Source: an uncultured Ruminococcus sp. (GTDB taxonomy: Bacteria > Bacillota > Clostridia > Oscillospirales > Ruminococcaceae). Taken from it: DNA of 53,315 nucleotides. Positions 33,322-41,686 of this stretch are shown in pieces. The notes under the pieces are model-generated. The model worked only from the letters and a program-made list of their open reading frames with translations, was not told the DNA's origin and did no database searches. The translations under genes and the position numbers were made by a program. Location of the stretch: assembly GCF_934476685.1 (NCBI RefSeq), contig NZ_CAKSNX010000011.1:1-53315 (forward strand). The letters run 5' to 3'. Each line of letters begins with the position of its first letter. The first letter of the stretch is position 1.

Positions 33322-33355
33322 GATCTGTTCGGAAGTATTCGGGCAGGTCTTTTTT
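33322..33355 (+). terminator. Terminator after khpA
   Basis: GATCTGTTCG (33322-33331) pairs with CGGGCAGGTC (33340-33349) through G-C and G-T pairs, followed by a T run. Confidence 0.8.
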
Positions 33356-33429
33356 GTTTTATTGTTGAGTATTTAGTAATTAATATTGTGTAATTAACAG
33401 ATAAAATACAAATGAGCGTGCGTGATTTA

Positions 33430-33458
33430 TTGACTTATATTCCTTAATGTGGTATAAT
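33430..33458 (+). promoter_or_regulatory. Promoter of the pilin-like gene
   Basis: TTGACT (33430-33435) and TATAAT (33453-33458), 17-nt spacer. Confidence 0.8.
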
Positions 33459-33553
33459 TTAATCGAAAATTGGCGAGATATTTCGGCGTTTTGGGGACGC
33501 CGGATACTTATGCATTTGTAATGCTTAAAGATTTTATCAGAGAGGTGTCGGCT

Positions 33554-34123
33554 GTGGGAAAGAACAGAAAAGGCTTCACTTTGGTGGAGCTTGTGGTAGT
33601 GATCGCTATAATCGGAGTGCTGGCGGCGATCCTTGTGCCGAGCATGATGGATTATGTAAAAAAGTCGAAATTAAAGACAGCGAATGCGAACGCAAAGATA
33701 GCGTACAACGCTGTAAACGAATATGTTGCGTGGGAAATGCACAACAGCGGACGTTCTTTGCCTGCTATACTATATGATTTTACAAAGGGAAATTCGGTAG
33801 ACGGAGTAAGTTGCACAACTGAGCCTGACTCTGTTGGTGACAAGCTTATATACAACGTACTTTCGGACAACGGCGCACACGCAGGAACGGTATGGGTACT
33901 TGGAGCAGGTGCAGGCAGGGTAGATGCAGACGGAAATCTTGAAGGTGATGTAATAATCAACGGAAAGGAATCATTTGCGGTACAATGGGCAGATGGTGAC
34001 AAGAATGCAAAGCTTTGGGGACAATTCCCGAATCCGATATCGTGGAGTGATTATTCTAACTACATAATGAACGGTTCATTCCACCCAGGTTGGTACAAAG
34101 ACGACTGGAGCACTCCCTACTAG
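33554..34123 (+). CDS. Type IV pilin-like (prepilin) protein
   Basis: About 189 residues from a GTG at 33554 with GAGAGGTG 7 nt upstream; this gives the short basic leader (GKNRKG) expected of a class III signal. The cleavage site G-FTLVE with Glu at +5 is followed by a hydrophobic helix (VVVIAIIGVLAAILV), as in type IV pilins and type II secretion pseudopilins. The rest is a soluble head with few cysteines. No prepilin peptidase, ATPase or other pilus gene is nearby, so assembly would depend on genes elsewhere. In Ruminococcus, such pilins have been linked to adhesion to plant fibre. The gene lies between the ribosomal cluster and a long inverted repeat. Confidence 0.9.
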   Translation: MGKNRKGFTLVELVVVIAIIGVLAAILVPSMMDYVKKSKLKTANANAKIAYNAVNEYVAWEMHNSGRSLPAILYDFTKGNSVDGVSCTTEPDSVGDKLIYNVLSDNGAHAGTVWVLGAGAGRVDADGNLEGDVIINGKESFAVQWADGDKNAKLWGQFPNPISWSDYSNYIMNGSFHPGWYKDDWSTPY

Positions 34124-34125
34124 GT

Positions 34126-34749
34126 CCTAAGGCCGGACGGCTCGGTTCGGGACGCTCGGCAAGCTCGCTGTCTGCTGTCCGAACTTTTCATTTGCGCTCG
34201 GAAGAAACGGAGATGTAGATTTTACTTAAGCCTACTTTGATAAGGTCTTGCATTGGCTTTAAAAGCTTGTACATAAATTATAAACACTAGACAAGAAAAA
34301 AGTAATCACAAACTTTCAAACGCACAAAGCAAGTTTTAGGCTAAAGCCCTTTTCCAAAAGGGCTTTCAGGGGATCAAAGGGGACAGAGTCCCCTTGTCGC
34401 TCCCGCAGGAGCGAAACTCCCCCACAGCGTGAGCTCCGCATAGGGTGAATTTGAAAATAGTCCAGCGGACTGTTTTCAAAGAGGGGCAAGCCCTGCGATA
34501 GAGGGCTGCCCCTTACTCGCCTATCGTACTCTTTCCCCTGCAAGGGCTTGTCCCTTGCACGTCCTCGGGCGGATCCTCGCCGGACGGGGTAATTCGGGAC
34601 GCTCGGCAAGCTCGCTGTTTGCTGTCCGAACTTTTCATTTGCGCTCGGAAGAAACCTAGATATGTCTTTTACTTAAACCTATTTTGATAAGGTTTTGCAT
34701 TGGCTTTTTGAGGTTCGATGTTTCGGTAGGGGCGACCTTTGCTCGCCAG
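34126..34749 (+). repeat. Left arm of a long composite inverted repeat
   Basis: Order on the plus strand: unit A (34126-34262), a spacer, a hairpin-rich middle unit (34316-34562), unit B (34563-34749). Units A and B are copies of each other, both containing ATTCGGGACGCTCG-type sequence (TTCGGG in A) and GCGCTCGGAAGAAAC. The right arm (36609-37378) has the same order inverted. The middle unit holds a chain of small hairpins (AAGCCC/GGGCTT, GGGGAC/GTCCCC, CGCTCC/GGAGCG, AGTCC/GGACT, GGGCAAGCCC region). A 97-codon minus-strand frame here (34316-34609) is not regarded as a gene. Confidence 0.88.
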
Positions 34750-34903
34750 TTCTAATAAGTACAAACCTAATTATTTATGATTCACAAACTCCGTACAGCG
34801 CAAACTATAAATTAGCTAAATCGTTTCGTGGCGGTAATGTATGTGCTTTCCACATCTTTTGTACAGGTTTAAATATTTTTTACAGGTTTGATATGTCGGC
34901 AGA

Positions 34904-34930
34904 GGCGGTCTTTGACCGCCTGTATTTTTT
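34904..34930 (+). terminator. Terminator-like hairpin upstream of the DUF389 gene
   Basis: GGCGGTC (34904-34910) pairs with GACCGCC (34914-34920), then TGTATTTTTT. It resembles the GGCGACC/GGTCGCC hairpins at the repeat ends. Confidence 0.65.
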
Positions 34931-34995
34931 AGACCGCTGATAGTTTTTGTCGGCGAGATTTTATTTGCAGAGATTTTTTTGAGGTGATATTTATT

Positions 34996-36399
34996 ATGAG
35001 TCATAGGACTACAAAAATAAAGCTGATAGTTCAGTCGATGTTTACGCTGAGAAATGACACGGCTTCTTATGAGGAAATAGAAAACACTATCGTTTCGGGT
35101 GCAAAGCTTCAGGGTACAAATGCCTGCATACTGATACTTGCGATCTTAGTAGCGTCGATAGGTCTTAATATGAATTCTACTGCTGTCATAATCGGTGCTA
35201 TGCTTATTTCCCCTCTTATGGGAGGTATTACTGCGATAGCATACGGAATTGCCACAAATAATCTCGGATTGGCTAAATGGTCTGCATTCAGACTTGGTGT
35301 TCAGGTGCTTATAAGTATCGTTACATCGTGCATATATTTCTCGATATCACCTATAACCGACGCATCAAGTGAGCTGCTTGCAAGGACAAGCCCGACCTTA
35401 TGGGACGTGCTTATTGCGGTTTGCGGCGGTCTAGCAGGAATAATCGGGCAGACACGAAAAGAAAAAAGCAATGTTATCCCAGGCGTGGCTATTGCGACTG
35501 CACTTATGCCGCCGCTTTGTACGGCTGGTTACGGACTGGCACATTTGCAGTTCCAATATTTCTTCGGTGCGCTGTATCTGTTCTTTATAAACGGATTTTT
35601 TATTTGCCTTACTGCAATAATCGTGCTGAAATATCTGAGAGTTCCGCAGTTTAAGGAGCTTAGCAAAAAGGCACTCTCTAAAATACACCGCTCTATCGCT
35701 GTACTTGCAATAATAACTATGCTGCCAAGTGTGTATCTTGCCTACGATATAGTTTTGAAGTCCATAGACAACAGCAGTGCGGAAAGTTACATAAAGAATG
35801 AATTTGTGCTTGACGGAACACAGGTAATACAGAAAAATATTGATACCGATAAGCATACAATAGATGTTTCGCTTTTGGGAAAAGAGGTCAGTGATGAGGT
35901 TTGCGATCAGCTGAAAGAAAAGCTCAAGGACTATAACCTTGAGGACTATACGCTGAATATCTCGCAGACAGCAATAAGAAACGGCGTAACGGAAAACGAA
36001 CTTAAAGATATTTTGTCCCAGTATGAGGAATCGGAGGAACAGCCTGATGTTGACGCTATTATCCTCCAGCGTGAAAATGAGGATCTGACAGAGCAGAACA
36101 AGGAACTTCAGCAGCAGGTCGCAGAGCTTGAAAGTAAAATAAATACACAGAGTGAAAAGTTTGACGCTCAGCAGCTTACCGAAGAGCTGAATGCGATAAA
36201 CGGCAAGATAATCGGCGCAGCAGCATCTTATGCGGCATATGCAGAGGACAGCACAGAGAATAAAAATGATGACAAGCTTGCGGTGACTATCGTGGCAACA
36301 GACAAGCTCAGTGCAGACGAGCAGAAAACCATAAAGAATTTTATATGCAAAAGATTTGATGTTAAGGATATACTTCTTAGCACGACAACTGCTGATTAA
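34996..36399 (+). CDS. DUF389-family membrane protein
   Basis: A 467-residue protein. The N-terminal half has about six membrane spans with the DUF389 signature (LNMNSTAVIIGAMLISPLMGGI and VIPGVAIATALMPPLCTAGYGLA, two copies of the same half-motif). After about residue 220 comes a soluble part with a coiled-coil stretch (LQRENEDLTEQNKELQQQVAELE, about 350-385). The function of the family is not established; some members carry extra signalling or transport domains. The ATG at 34996 is chosen (GAGGTGA 8 nt upstream). It sits alone inside the loop of the long inverted repeat. No consensus promoter was found. Confidence 0.88.
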   Translation: MSHRTTKIKLIVQSMFTLRNDTASYEEIENTIVSGAKLQGTNACILILAILVASIGLNMNSTAVIIGAMLISPLMGGITAIAYGIATNNLGLAKWSAFRLGVQVLISIVTSCIYFSISPITDASSELLARTSPTLWDVLIAVCGGLAGIIGQTRKEKSNVIPGVAIATALMPPLCTAGYGLAHLQFQYFFGALYLFFINGFFICLTAIIVLKYLRVPQFKELSKKALSKIHRSIAVLAIITMLPSVYLAYDIVLKSIDNSSAESYIKNEFVLDGTQVIQKNIDTDKHTIDVSLLGKEVSDEVCDQLKEKLKDYNLEDYTLNISQTAIRNGVTENELKDILSQYEESEEQPDVDAIILQRENEDLTEQNKELQQQVAELESKINTQSEKFDAQQLTEELNAINGKIIGAAASYAAYAEDSTENKNDDKLAVTIVATDKLSADEQKTIKNFICKRFDVKDILLSTTTAD

Positions 36400-36608
36400 G
36401 ATAATTTGTTAGAAAATATGTGGCTTTTATCATATAACGAGAAGTTTTAACTGCAAACAGACTAGTATTTTCAATACAATGGGGATAGGTGAACTGTTTG
36501 AAACCGTATGAATTTTGTTTGTGGCAGGGAGAAATGTGAAAATAATTGGTTATCACATATTCAGAATTTTGTAAATGGTGGTAAATGGTTATCAGGGCTG
36601 AGTGGAAA

Positions 36609-37378
36609 CTGGCGACCATAGGTCGCCCCTACGCAAACATTGAGAAAAAATCCTCATTAGACTTTATCAAACTAAAAAAGTCAATACAAGACCTTATCAA
36701 AGTAAATTTCAGAAAAAGTCATATCTCAGTTTCTTCCGAGCGAAAAGTAAAAGACCCGACAGCAGACAGCGAGCTTGCCGAGCGTCCCGAATTACCCCGT
36801 CTGGGAAGACCCGCCCGAGGACAGCGCAAGGGGCAAGCCCTTGCGGGGGAGTTTGTGCGGTAGGCGAGTAAGGGCCAGCCCTCTATCGCAGGGCTTGCCC
36901 CTCTTTGAAAACAGTCCGCTGGACTATTTTCAAATTCACCCTATGCGGAGCTCCTCCGATGGGGATTTCGCTCCTGCGGGAGCGACAAAGGGGGCGCTGC
37001 CCCCTTTGAGCCCCTGCAAGCCCTCTAGCGGCGGGCTTGATCGACCGCTTTGTCTTGTGCGTTTGATAGTTTGTGAGGACTTTTTCTTTGTTTGGTGTTT
37101 ATAGTTTGTATGGAAACTTTTAAAACCGAGATAATACCATGACAAAGTTGGATTTAGTGGGGGCTGGCGACCACAGGTCGCCCCTACGCAAACATTGAGA
37201 AAAAATCCACATTAGACTTTATCAAACTAAAAAAGTCAATACAAGACCTTATCAAAGTAAATTTCAGTAAAAGTCATATCTCAGTTTCTTCCGAGCGCAA
37301 ATGAGAAAACCCGACCGCAGACAGCGAGCTTGACGAGCGTCCCGAATTACCCCGTCTGGGAAGACCCGACCGAGGACA
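36609..37378 (-). repeat. Right arm of a long composite inverted repeat
   Basis: Inverted copy of 34126-34749. On the plus strand: unit C (36609-36822), middle unit (36823-37070), spacer, unit D (37164-37378). C pairs with B and D with A; D is about 150 bp longer than A because A lacks the end of the unit. Both C and D begin with GGCGACC-N3-GGTCGCC hairpins followed by CCTACG. Where the arms differ in the middle unit some differences keep the stems, for example GGGGAC/GTCCCC on the left and GGGGGC/GCCCCC on the right. The gap 36400-36608 shows nothing else. Confidence 0.88.
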
Positions 37379-37383
37379 ACGTA

Positions 37384-37412
37384 TTGACTTTTGGGGAGGA
37401 ATGGGGTATAAT
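37384..37412 (+). promoter_or_regulatory. Promoter of the cytidylate-kinase-like operon
   Basis: TTGACT (37384-37389) and TATAAT (37407-37412), 17-nt spacer, beginning only 6 nt after the end of repeat unit D. Confidence 0.82.
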
Positions 37413-37496
37413 TAATTTATAATTTATTTATGTTATGAAAGCATAAATTTAATAAATGTGTGCAGAATCAGAAATATCATGAAGGGAGAAATAGCT

Positions 37497-38090
37497 ATGG
37501 CTGAGATCAAGGTAGTTACTATCGGAAGACATTATTGCTCAGGGGGAAGCGATATCGGCAAACTGGTGGCTGAAAAACTGGGGGTGAAATGCTACGACAG
37601 GGAAATAGTAGAAATGGCTGCCAAAAGAAGCGGGATATCTATGGAGGAAATAAAAAAATATGAGGAGTCTGTCCTTAATCCTCTTAAAACGCCTATCACA
37701 CTCTTCGGCAAACCTAAGGAGGATATAACCGAAACTATCTTCGCCGCCGAAACTGAGGTCGTTATGGAGCTTGCGGCTAAGGAAAAATGTGTTATAGTAG
37801 GAAGATGTGCGGACTTTATTCTGAAAAATAAGGTCAAAACACTTAACGTCTTTGTGTATTCCTCCTTTGAAAAGCGTATGGAAACAGCTATGACTAAGCA
37901 CCATATCGCTCCAGAGGAGGTTGAGAGCAGACTGAAAAAATATGATAAGAAACGTGCCGATTACTATAACGCTAATACAAATAAAAAATGGGGAGAAAAA
38001 TCAAGCTATGATATCTGCCTCGACAGCGGTAAGCTTGGTCTTGAACTCTGTGCCGATATCATCGCACATACTGTGAAAACTGTGAAATAA
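37497..38090 (+). CDS. Cytidylate kinase-like family protein
   Basis: A 197-residue P-loop kinase-like protein of the family found mainly in gut Firmicutes and Bacteroidetes. The P-loop is the variant GRHYCSGGSDIGK (the usual GxxxxGK stretched), followed by YDREIVEMAAKRSG and the IVGRCADFIL core. Whether it phosphorylates CMP is untested for most members. The ATG at 37497 has AGGGAGA upstream; the longer frame from 37458 is not preferred. The YbaK gene follows after 14 nt. Confidence 0.88.
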   Translation: MAEIKVVTIGRHYCSGGSDIGKLVAEKLGVKCYDREIVEMAAKRSGISMEEIKKYEESVLNPLKTPITLFGKPKEDITETIFAAETEVVMELAAKEKCVIVGRCADFILKNKVKTLNVFVYSSFEKRMETAMTKHHIAPEEVESRLKKYDKKRADYYNANTNKKWGEKSSYDICLDSGKLGLELCADIIAHTVKTVK

Positions 38091-38104
38091 AGGAATTGAC
38101 TGAA

Positions 38105-38605
38105 ATGGCTAAGGATAAAAAGGATAAGGACGTTAAAACAAATGCAATGAGAATACTTGACCGCAGTAAGGTGAAGTATAAGGTAAATACATACGAGTGT
38201 GAGGAGTTTATCGACGGCGTGCATATCGCAGATAAGCTTGGACAGGCTTATGAAAGCTCTTTCAAGACACTTGTGGCGGTGGGCAAAAGCGGAGGATATT
38301 TTGTGTTCGCCCTGCCTGTGAACGAAGAGCTGGATATGAAAAAGGCTGCTAAAGCCGTTGGAGAAAAGTCCGTTGAACTTATCCACGTCAAGGATATAAA
38401 TAAGATAACAGGATATATCAGAGGCGGCTGTACTCCACTGGGTATGAAAAAACAGTATCCGACAGTCATTGACGCAAGCGCAGAAAATTTTGATGAAATA
38501 ATCATAAGCGGCGGAAGAATAGGTTCGCAGATAATGCTTGATCCGAAAGACCTTGTTAAGGTCACCGGCGGCAAGTTTGAAAATATAGTTTTCCGCAGCG
38601 AGTAA
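38105..38605 (+). CDS. YbaK/EbsC-type Cys-tRNA(Pro) deacylase
   Basis: A 166-residue trans-editing protein. The INS superfamily core is visible: KTLVAVGKSGGYFVFALPVN, the KSVELIHVKDINKITGYIRGGCTPLGMKK segment with the conserved G-x-x-x-x-G-C-x-P-x-G loop, and IISGGRIGSQIMLDPKDL. Such proteins hydrolyse Cys-tRNA(Pro) mischarged by prolyl-tRNA synthetase. AAAGGA lies 10 nt before the ATG. It shares an operon with the kinase-like gene and ends at a strong terminator. Confidence 0.93.
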   Translation: MAKDKKDKDVKTNAMRILDRSKVKYKVNTYECEEFIDGVHIADKLGQAYESSFKTLVAVGKSGGYFVFALPVNEELDMKKAAKAVGEKSVELIHVKDINKITGYIRGGCTPLGMKKQYPTVIDASAENFDEIIISGGRIGSQIMLDPKDLVKVTGGKFENIVFRSE

Positions 38606-38639
38606 AAATATCAGAACAGACAAATTTAGCAGATAAGCA

Positions 38640-38680
38640 GAGCAAAACCTTTCAGCAGTATAGGTTTTGCTCTTTTTCTT
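38640..38680 (+). terminator. Terminator after the YbaK gene
   Basis: AGCAAAACCT (38641-38650) pairs with AGGTTTTGCT (38662-38671), followed by a T run. Confidence 0.88.
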
Positions 38681-38720
38681 TGCATGATATGGAAAATATG
38701 AACCGTGTGCAGAAAAATGA

Positions 38721-38749
38721 TTGACATTGTACAGCGATTATGGTAAAAT
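38721..38749 (+). promoter_or_regulatory. Promoter of the glycosyltransferase gene
   Basis: TTGACA (38721-38726) and TAAAAT (38744-38749), 17-nt spacer. Confidence 0.78.
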
Positions 38750-38814
38750 TAAAGTGAATAATTGTGCAATATAGCAAACTAAAGCTTTCATGTGTTGAGA
38801 AAGGAGGAGTTTCG

Positions 38815-39660
38815 TTGGGTAAACAAATAGGTAAATACGATCTGCCGAAATACAGCGTTCTTATGTCCGTTTATGATAAGGAACTTCCCGAAAATCTCAA
38901 CGAGAGCTTAGAGTCTATGCTTATGCAGACCTACCCGCCGTCGGACTTTGTGCTTGTCTGCGACGGAAAGCTGACAAATGAACTTAATATCATAGTTAAA
39001 TCCTTTGAAAATGAGTTTAAAAATATATTCAGAATAGTGCGGATAGATGAAAATGTCGGACCCGGCAAAGCGCTTAATGAGGGAATAAAAGCCTGTAAAT
39101 ATGAGTATATAGTGCGAATGGACAGCGACGATATATCTATGCCGAACCGATGTCTTAAACAAATGCTGCTTTTCGCCGTCAAGCCTAAGCTTGATATCAT
39201 CGGCACTTATGTCGAGGAATTTGAGGACGAAACGGACAAGACGATGTGCGTTAAAAAAGTTCCAATAATGCAGAAAAATATCGTTGAATACTCAAAGAGA
39301 AGAAATCCTTTCAACCGCCAGTCGGTGGCTTTACGCAAGAGTACAGCGGAAGAGGTGGGCGGTTACAGCGACCTTAAATTGTGCGAGGACTATGAGTTTG
39401 CGGCAAGAATGCTTGCGGCAGGGGCAGTGGGACAGAATATTCCAGAGGTGCTGGTGAGATACCGTGTGGATAAAAATACGCCCGAAATACGCAAAAGCTG
39501 GAAACGCACAAAGGCTTTCATCAAGGTAAGGTGGATGATCTTCCTGTCGGGGTATACAAGCTTCCGTGACTTTTTCCCGCCGTGCGCACTTCAGCTTGGA
39601 CTTTTTATCCTGCCGAGAAAGTTCACGAGATGGGTCTATACAACTTTTCTGAGAGGTTAA
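38815..39660 (+). CDS. Glycosyltransferase family 2
   Basis: About 281 residues with the GT-A fold: SVLMSVYDKELPENLNESLESMLMQTYPP at the N-terminus, the sugar-nucleotide region NVGPGKALNEGIKACKYEYIVRMDSDDIS with the metal-binding D-S-D, and RRNPFNRQSVALRKS/LCEDYEFAARMLAAG, a layout typical of amylovoran/rhamnosyl-like transferases. The start is TTG at 38815 with AAGGAGGA about 7 nt upstream; the longer GTG frame from 38764 has no ribosome site. It transfers a sugar to an envelope or exopolysaccharide acceptor that cannot be named. Single gene, not in a polysaccharide cluster. Confidence 0.9.
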   Translation: MGKQIGKYDLPKYSVLMSVYDKELPENLNESLESMLMQTYPPSDFVLVCDGKLTNELNIIVKSFENEFKNIFRIVRIDENVGPGKALNEGIKACKYEYIVRMDSDDISMPNRCLKQMLLFAVKPKLDIIGTYVEEFEDETDKTMCVKKVPIMQKNIVEYSKRRNPFNRQSVALRKSTAEEVGGYSDLKLCEDYEFAARMLAAGAVGQNIPEVLVRYRVDKNTPEIRKSWKRTKAFIKVRWMIFLSGYTSFRDFFPPCALQLGLFILPRKFTRWVYTTFLRG

Positions 39661-39760
39661 AAACAGACTGTATCCGATTAAAAAAGTGAACACGGTTATA
39701 AGGATTTTAACGGTAATCGTTATCAAATTTGAACTTGCTGTAAATCATTTCTTATGGCTA

Positions 39761-39788
39761 TTGACTTTGTATTTTATTGTGATATCAT
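39761..39788 (+). promoter_or_regulatory. Promoter of the GH26 mannanase gene
   Basis: TTGACT (39761-39766) and TATCAT (39783-39788), 16-nt spacer. Confidence 0.72.
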
Positions 39789-39792
39789 ATAT

Positions 39793-39807
39793 TTGTAAAC
39801 GTAAGCA
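39793..39807 (+). promoter_or_regulatory. cre-like box (CcpA site) at the mannanase transcription start
   Basis: TTGTAAACGTAAGCA matches the catabolite-responsive consensus WTGNAANCGNWNNCW at every defined position and overlaps the expected +1. This predicts carbon catabolite repression of the mannanase. Confidence 0.72.
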
Positions 39808-39838
39808 AAGGATAGATTATTAAAATCTGAACCTTTGC
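39805..39838 (+). other. Hairpin in the 5' leader of the mannanase mRNA
   Basis: GCAAAGG (39805-39811) pairs with CCTTTGC (39832-39838), with inner AGATT/AATCT pairing. It lies within the first 45 nt of the predicted transcript and has no T run, so it is more likely an mRNA-stabilising 5' hairpin than a terminator. Confidence 0.55.
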
Positions 39839-39881
39839 CGCACAGACTGAAACTATAAGTTAAAAGGAGAAAATTAAAAGA

Positions 39882-41546
39882 ATGAAAAGATTTATGAAAC
39901 GTATGCTGGCAGGCTGTATGGCGTTTTCCATGACAGCGGCTGCTGTCGGATGTGCAAACGACGGATCTGATTCAGGATCTTCAAATGCATCATCAGGGGA
40001 TTCTTCCTCAGAGGCGGAGGCTGAACCGGTTGTGGAAAGTATAGGAAACCTTGACCTTTCGGACGTTACAACAGAATATGATGTTCCGGAGGATTTCTCA
40101 TTTGAATCTGAGGCTGAAAAAGGCACTCTTTCGGGAAATGCCGCTACATATGACAAGGCTTTTCTCGGCGACTTTTCAGGTGACGGATTTGTTGGTATCG
40201 ACGGCGAAGGCGACGAAGTTGACTTTGAAGTTGAGATACCTGCAAAGGGCAGCTATAATATAATTTTAACAATGGCAGGCGACTCAGAGGGACTGTCGAA
40301 CCTTATCACGGTAGACGGCAGCGTAGCGTCAGCTTTCAAAAGCACCTCTACAAAGTTTGCTGAAACCACTGCTGAAAATGTGCTTATCGACGAAGGAACG
40401 CACACTGTCGGCATAAAGGGCGACAAGGGACATATCTTTATCGATAGCATAAAGATCGTTCCTGCTCCTGCGATAGACCTTTCACAGTATGATGTTACAA
40501 AGGAGCTTTGCAATCCGAACGCTTCCGACAGAACAAAAAGACTGTACAACTTCCTGACGGACGTTTACGGCAAGTATGTTATATCAGGTCAGTTCTCAGG
40601 AAACAATGACGGCAAGGATTCAAGAGAATTTAAGGAAATAAAGAAAAATCTCGATAAAGTACCTGTTATCCTCGGACTTGATGTTGGAAATCTGGGACTT
40701 TCCGCAACAGGCAACGGCGCAGGCGGCGGAGATATGGTGCCGATACAGGCGATAGACTGGTACACAAACGAAAACGGAATAGTTTCACTCTGCTGGCACT
40801 GGCTCGCTCCTACCGAATACCTTAAAGCGAACGGTCAGCCATGGTGGAGAGGATTTTACAGCGACAGCACTTCATTTGACCTTGCAAAGGCTATGAACGG
40901 CGAGGATCAGGCAGGTTATGACGCTATCGTAGCTGAGCTTGACAACATGGCTCAGCAGCTTAAGATCATTGCAGACGCAGATGTTCCGATACTCTGGCGT
41001 CCGCTCCACGAGGCAGCAGGAGATCCGAACTATCCGGGCAACGCATGGTTCTGGTGGGGTTCAGCAGGAAAGGACGCATACCTCAAGCTCTGGCAGCTGA
41101 TGTATGACAAGTTCACAAATGAATACGGACTTAATAACCTTATATGGGTATGGAACGGTCAGAATCCTGACTGGTATCCGGGCGATGAATACTGCGATAT
41201 CATCGGCTATGACTGCTACCCAGCCGAGCATGACAGTTCTTCACAGAAGGATTATTATGATCTTATGAAGACCTGCTCACCGACACAGAGCAAGATCATT
41301 GCTATGACAGAGAACGGTGCAATATTCGACCCTGACGTTTGCTTTAATGACGGCTCACGCTGGGCATGGTTCTCAACATGGAACGGAGAATTTACTCTTA
41401 AGGATATGCAGCTTTCAGATCAGTACACTACATTCGATATGTGGAATAAAATATACAACAGCGAGAGAGTGCTGACACAGGACGAGATGCCTGATCTTAA
41501 GTGCTATCCGCTGGATACAGAAGCTTTCCTTGCATCAAACCAGTAA
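39882..41546 (+). CDS. GH26 endo-beta-mannanase lipoprotein with N-terminal carbohydrate-binding-like domain
   Basis: A 554-residue surface lipoprotein. The signal peptide ends in lipobox AAVGC with Cys24, then a Ser/Gly/Glu linker (28-55). A beta-sandwich resembling CBM35-type modules spans about 65-195 (KGTLSGNA at the start, GHIFIDSIKIVPA at the end). The GH26 catalytic barrel runs from about 215 to 540, with acid/base Glu377 in WRPLHEAAG, the WFWWG aromatic patch, and nucleophile Glu477 in MTENGA. It cuts beta-1,4-mannan backbones in plant fibre or food gums. There is no dockerin, so it works anchored to the cell. An AAAGGAG site precedes the ATG. Single gene with a cre-like box and a terminator. 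Confidence 0.94.
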   Translation: MKRFMKRMLAGCMAFSMTAAAVGCANDGSDSGSSNASSGDSSSEAEAEPVVESIGNLDLSDVTTEYDVPEDFSFESEAEKGTLSGNAATYDKAFLGDFSGDGFVGIDGEGDEVDFEVEIPAKGSYNIILTMAGDSEGLSNLITVDGSVASAFKSTSTKFAETTAENVLIDEGTHTVGIKGDKGHIFIDSIKIVPAPAIDLSQYDVTKELCNPNASDRTKRLYNFLTDVYGKYVISGQFSGNNDGKDSREFKEIKKNLDKVPVILGLDVGNLGLSATGNGAGGGDMVPIQAIDWYTNENGIVSLCWHWLAPTEYLKANGQPWWRGFYSDSTSFDLAKAMNGEDQAGYDAIVAELDNMAQQLKIIADADVPILWRPLHEAAGDPNYPGNAWFWWGSAGKDAYLKLWQLMYDKFTNEYGLNNLIWVWNGQNPDWYPGDEYCDIIGYDCYPAEHDSSSQKDYYDLMKTCSPTQSKIIAMTENGAIFDPDVCFNDGSRWAWFSTWNGEFTLKDMQLSDQYTTFDMWNKIYNSERVLTQDEMPDLKCYPLDTEAFLASNQ

Positions 41547-41570
41547 GCAAAGCAGAATAAAATAATCAGC

Positions 41571-41612
41571 TGACCGCTCTGCACTGAAAATGTGCGGAGC
41601 GGTCATTTTTTT
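41571..41612 (+). terminator. Terminator after the mannanase gene
   Basis: TGACCGCTC (41571-41579) pairs with GAGCGGTCA (41597-41605), followed by seven Ts. Confidence 0.9.
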
Positions 41613-41686
41613 CACATTTGCATATTTTACTGAGGTCGGACATATTTTTAGAAAGAGATCTGACAAGCTGATACGGAGGGAAGAGT

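Noticed and set aside
34316..34609. 97-codon minus-strand frame whose product resembles that of 36775-37104
   Set aside because: Both frames lie in the two arms of the inverted repeat and share sequence because the DNA does. No ribosome site or domain is apparent, and the hairpin content explains the conservation better.
36775..37104. 109-codon plus-strand frame in the right repeat arm
   Set aside because: Same reason as its partner; its end runs into unrelated AT-rich sequence, giving a non-protein-like tail rich in Phe, Cys and Trp.
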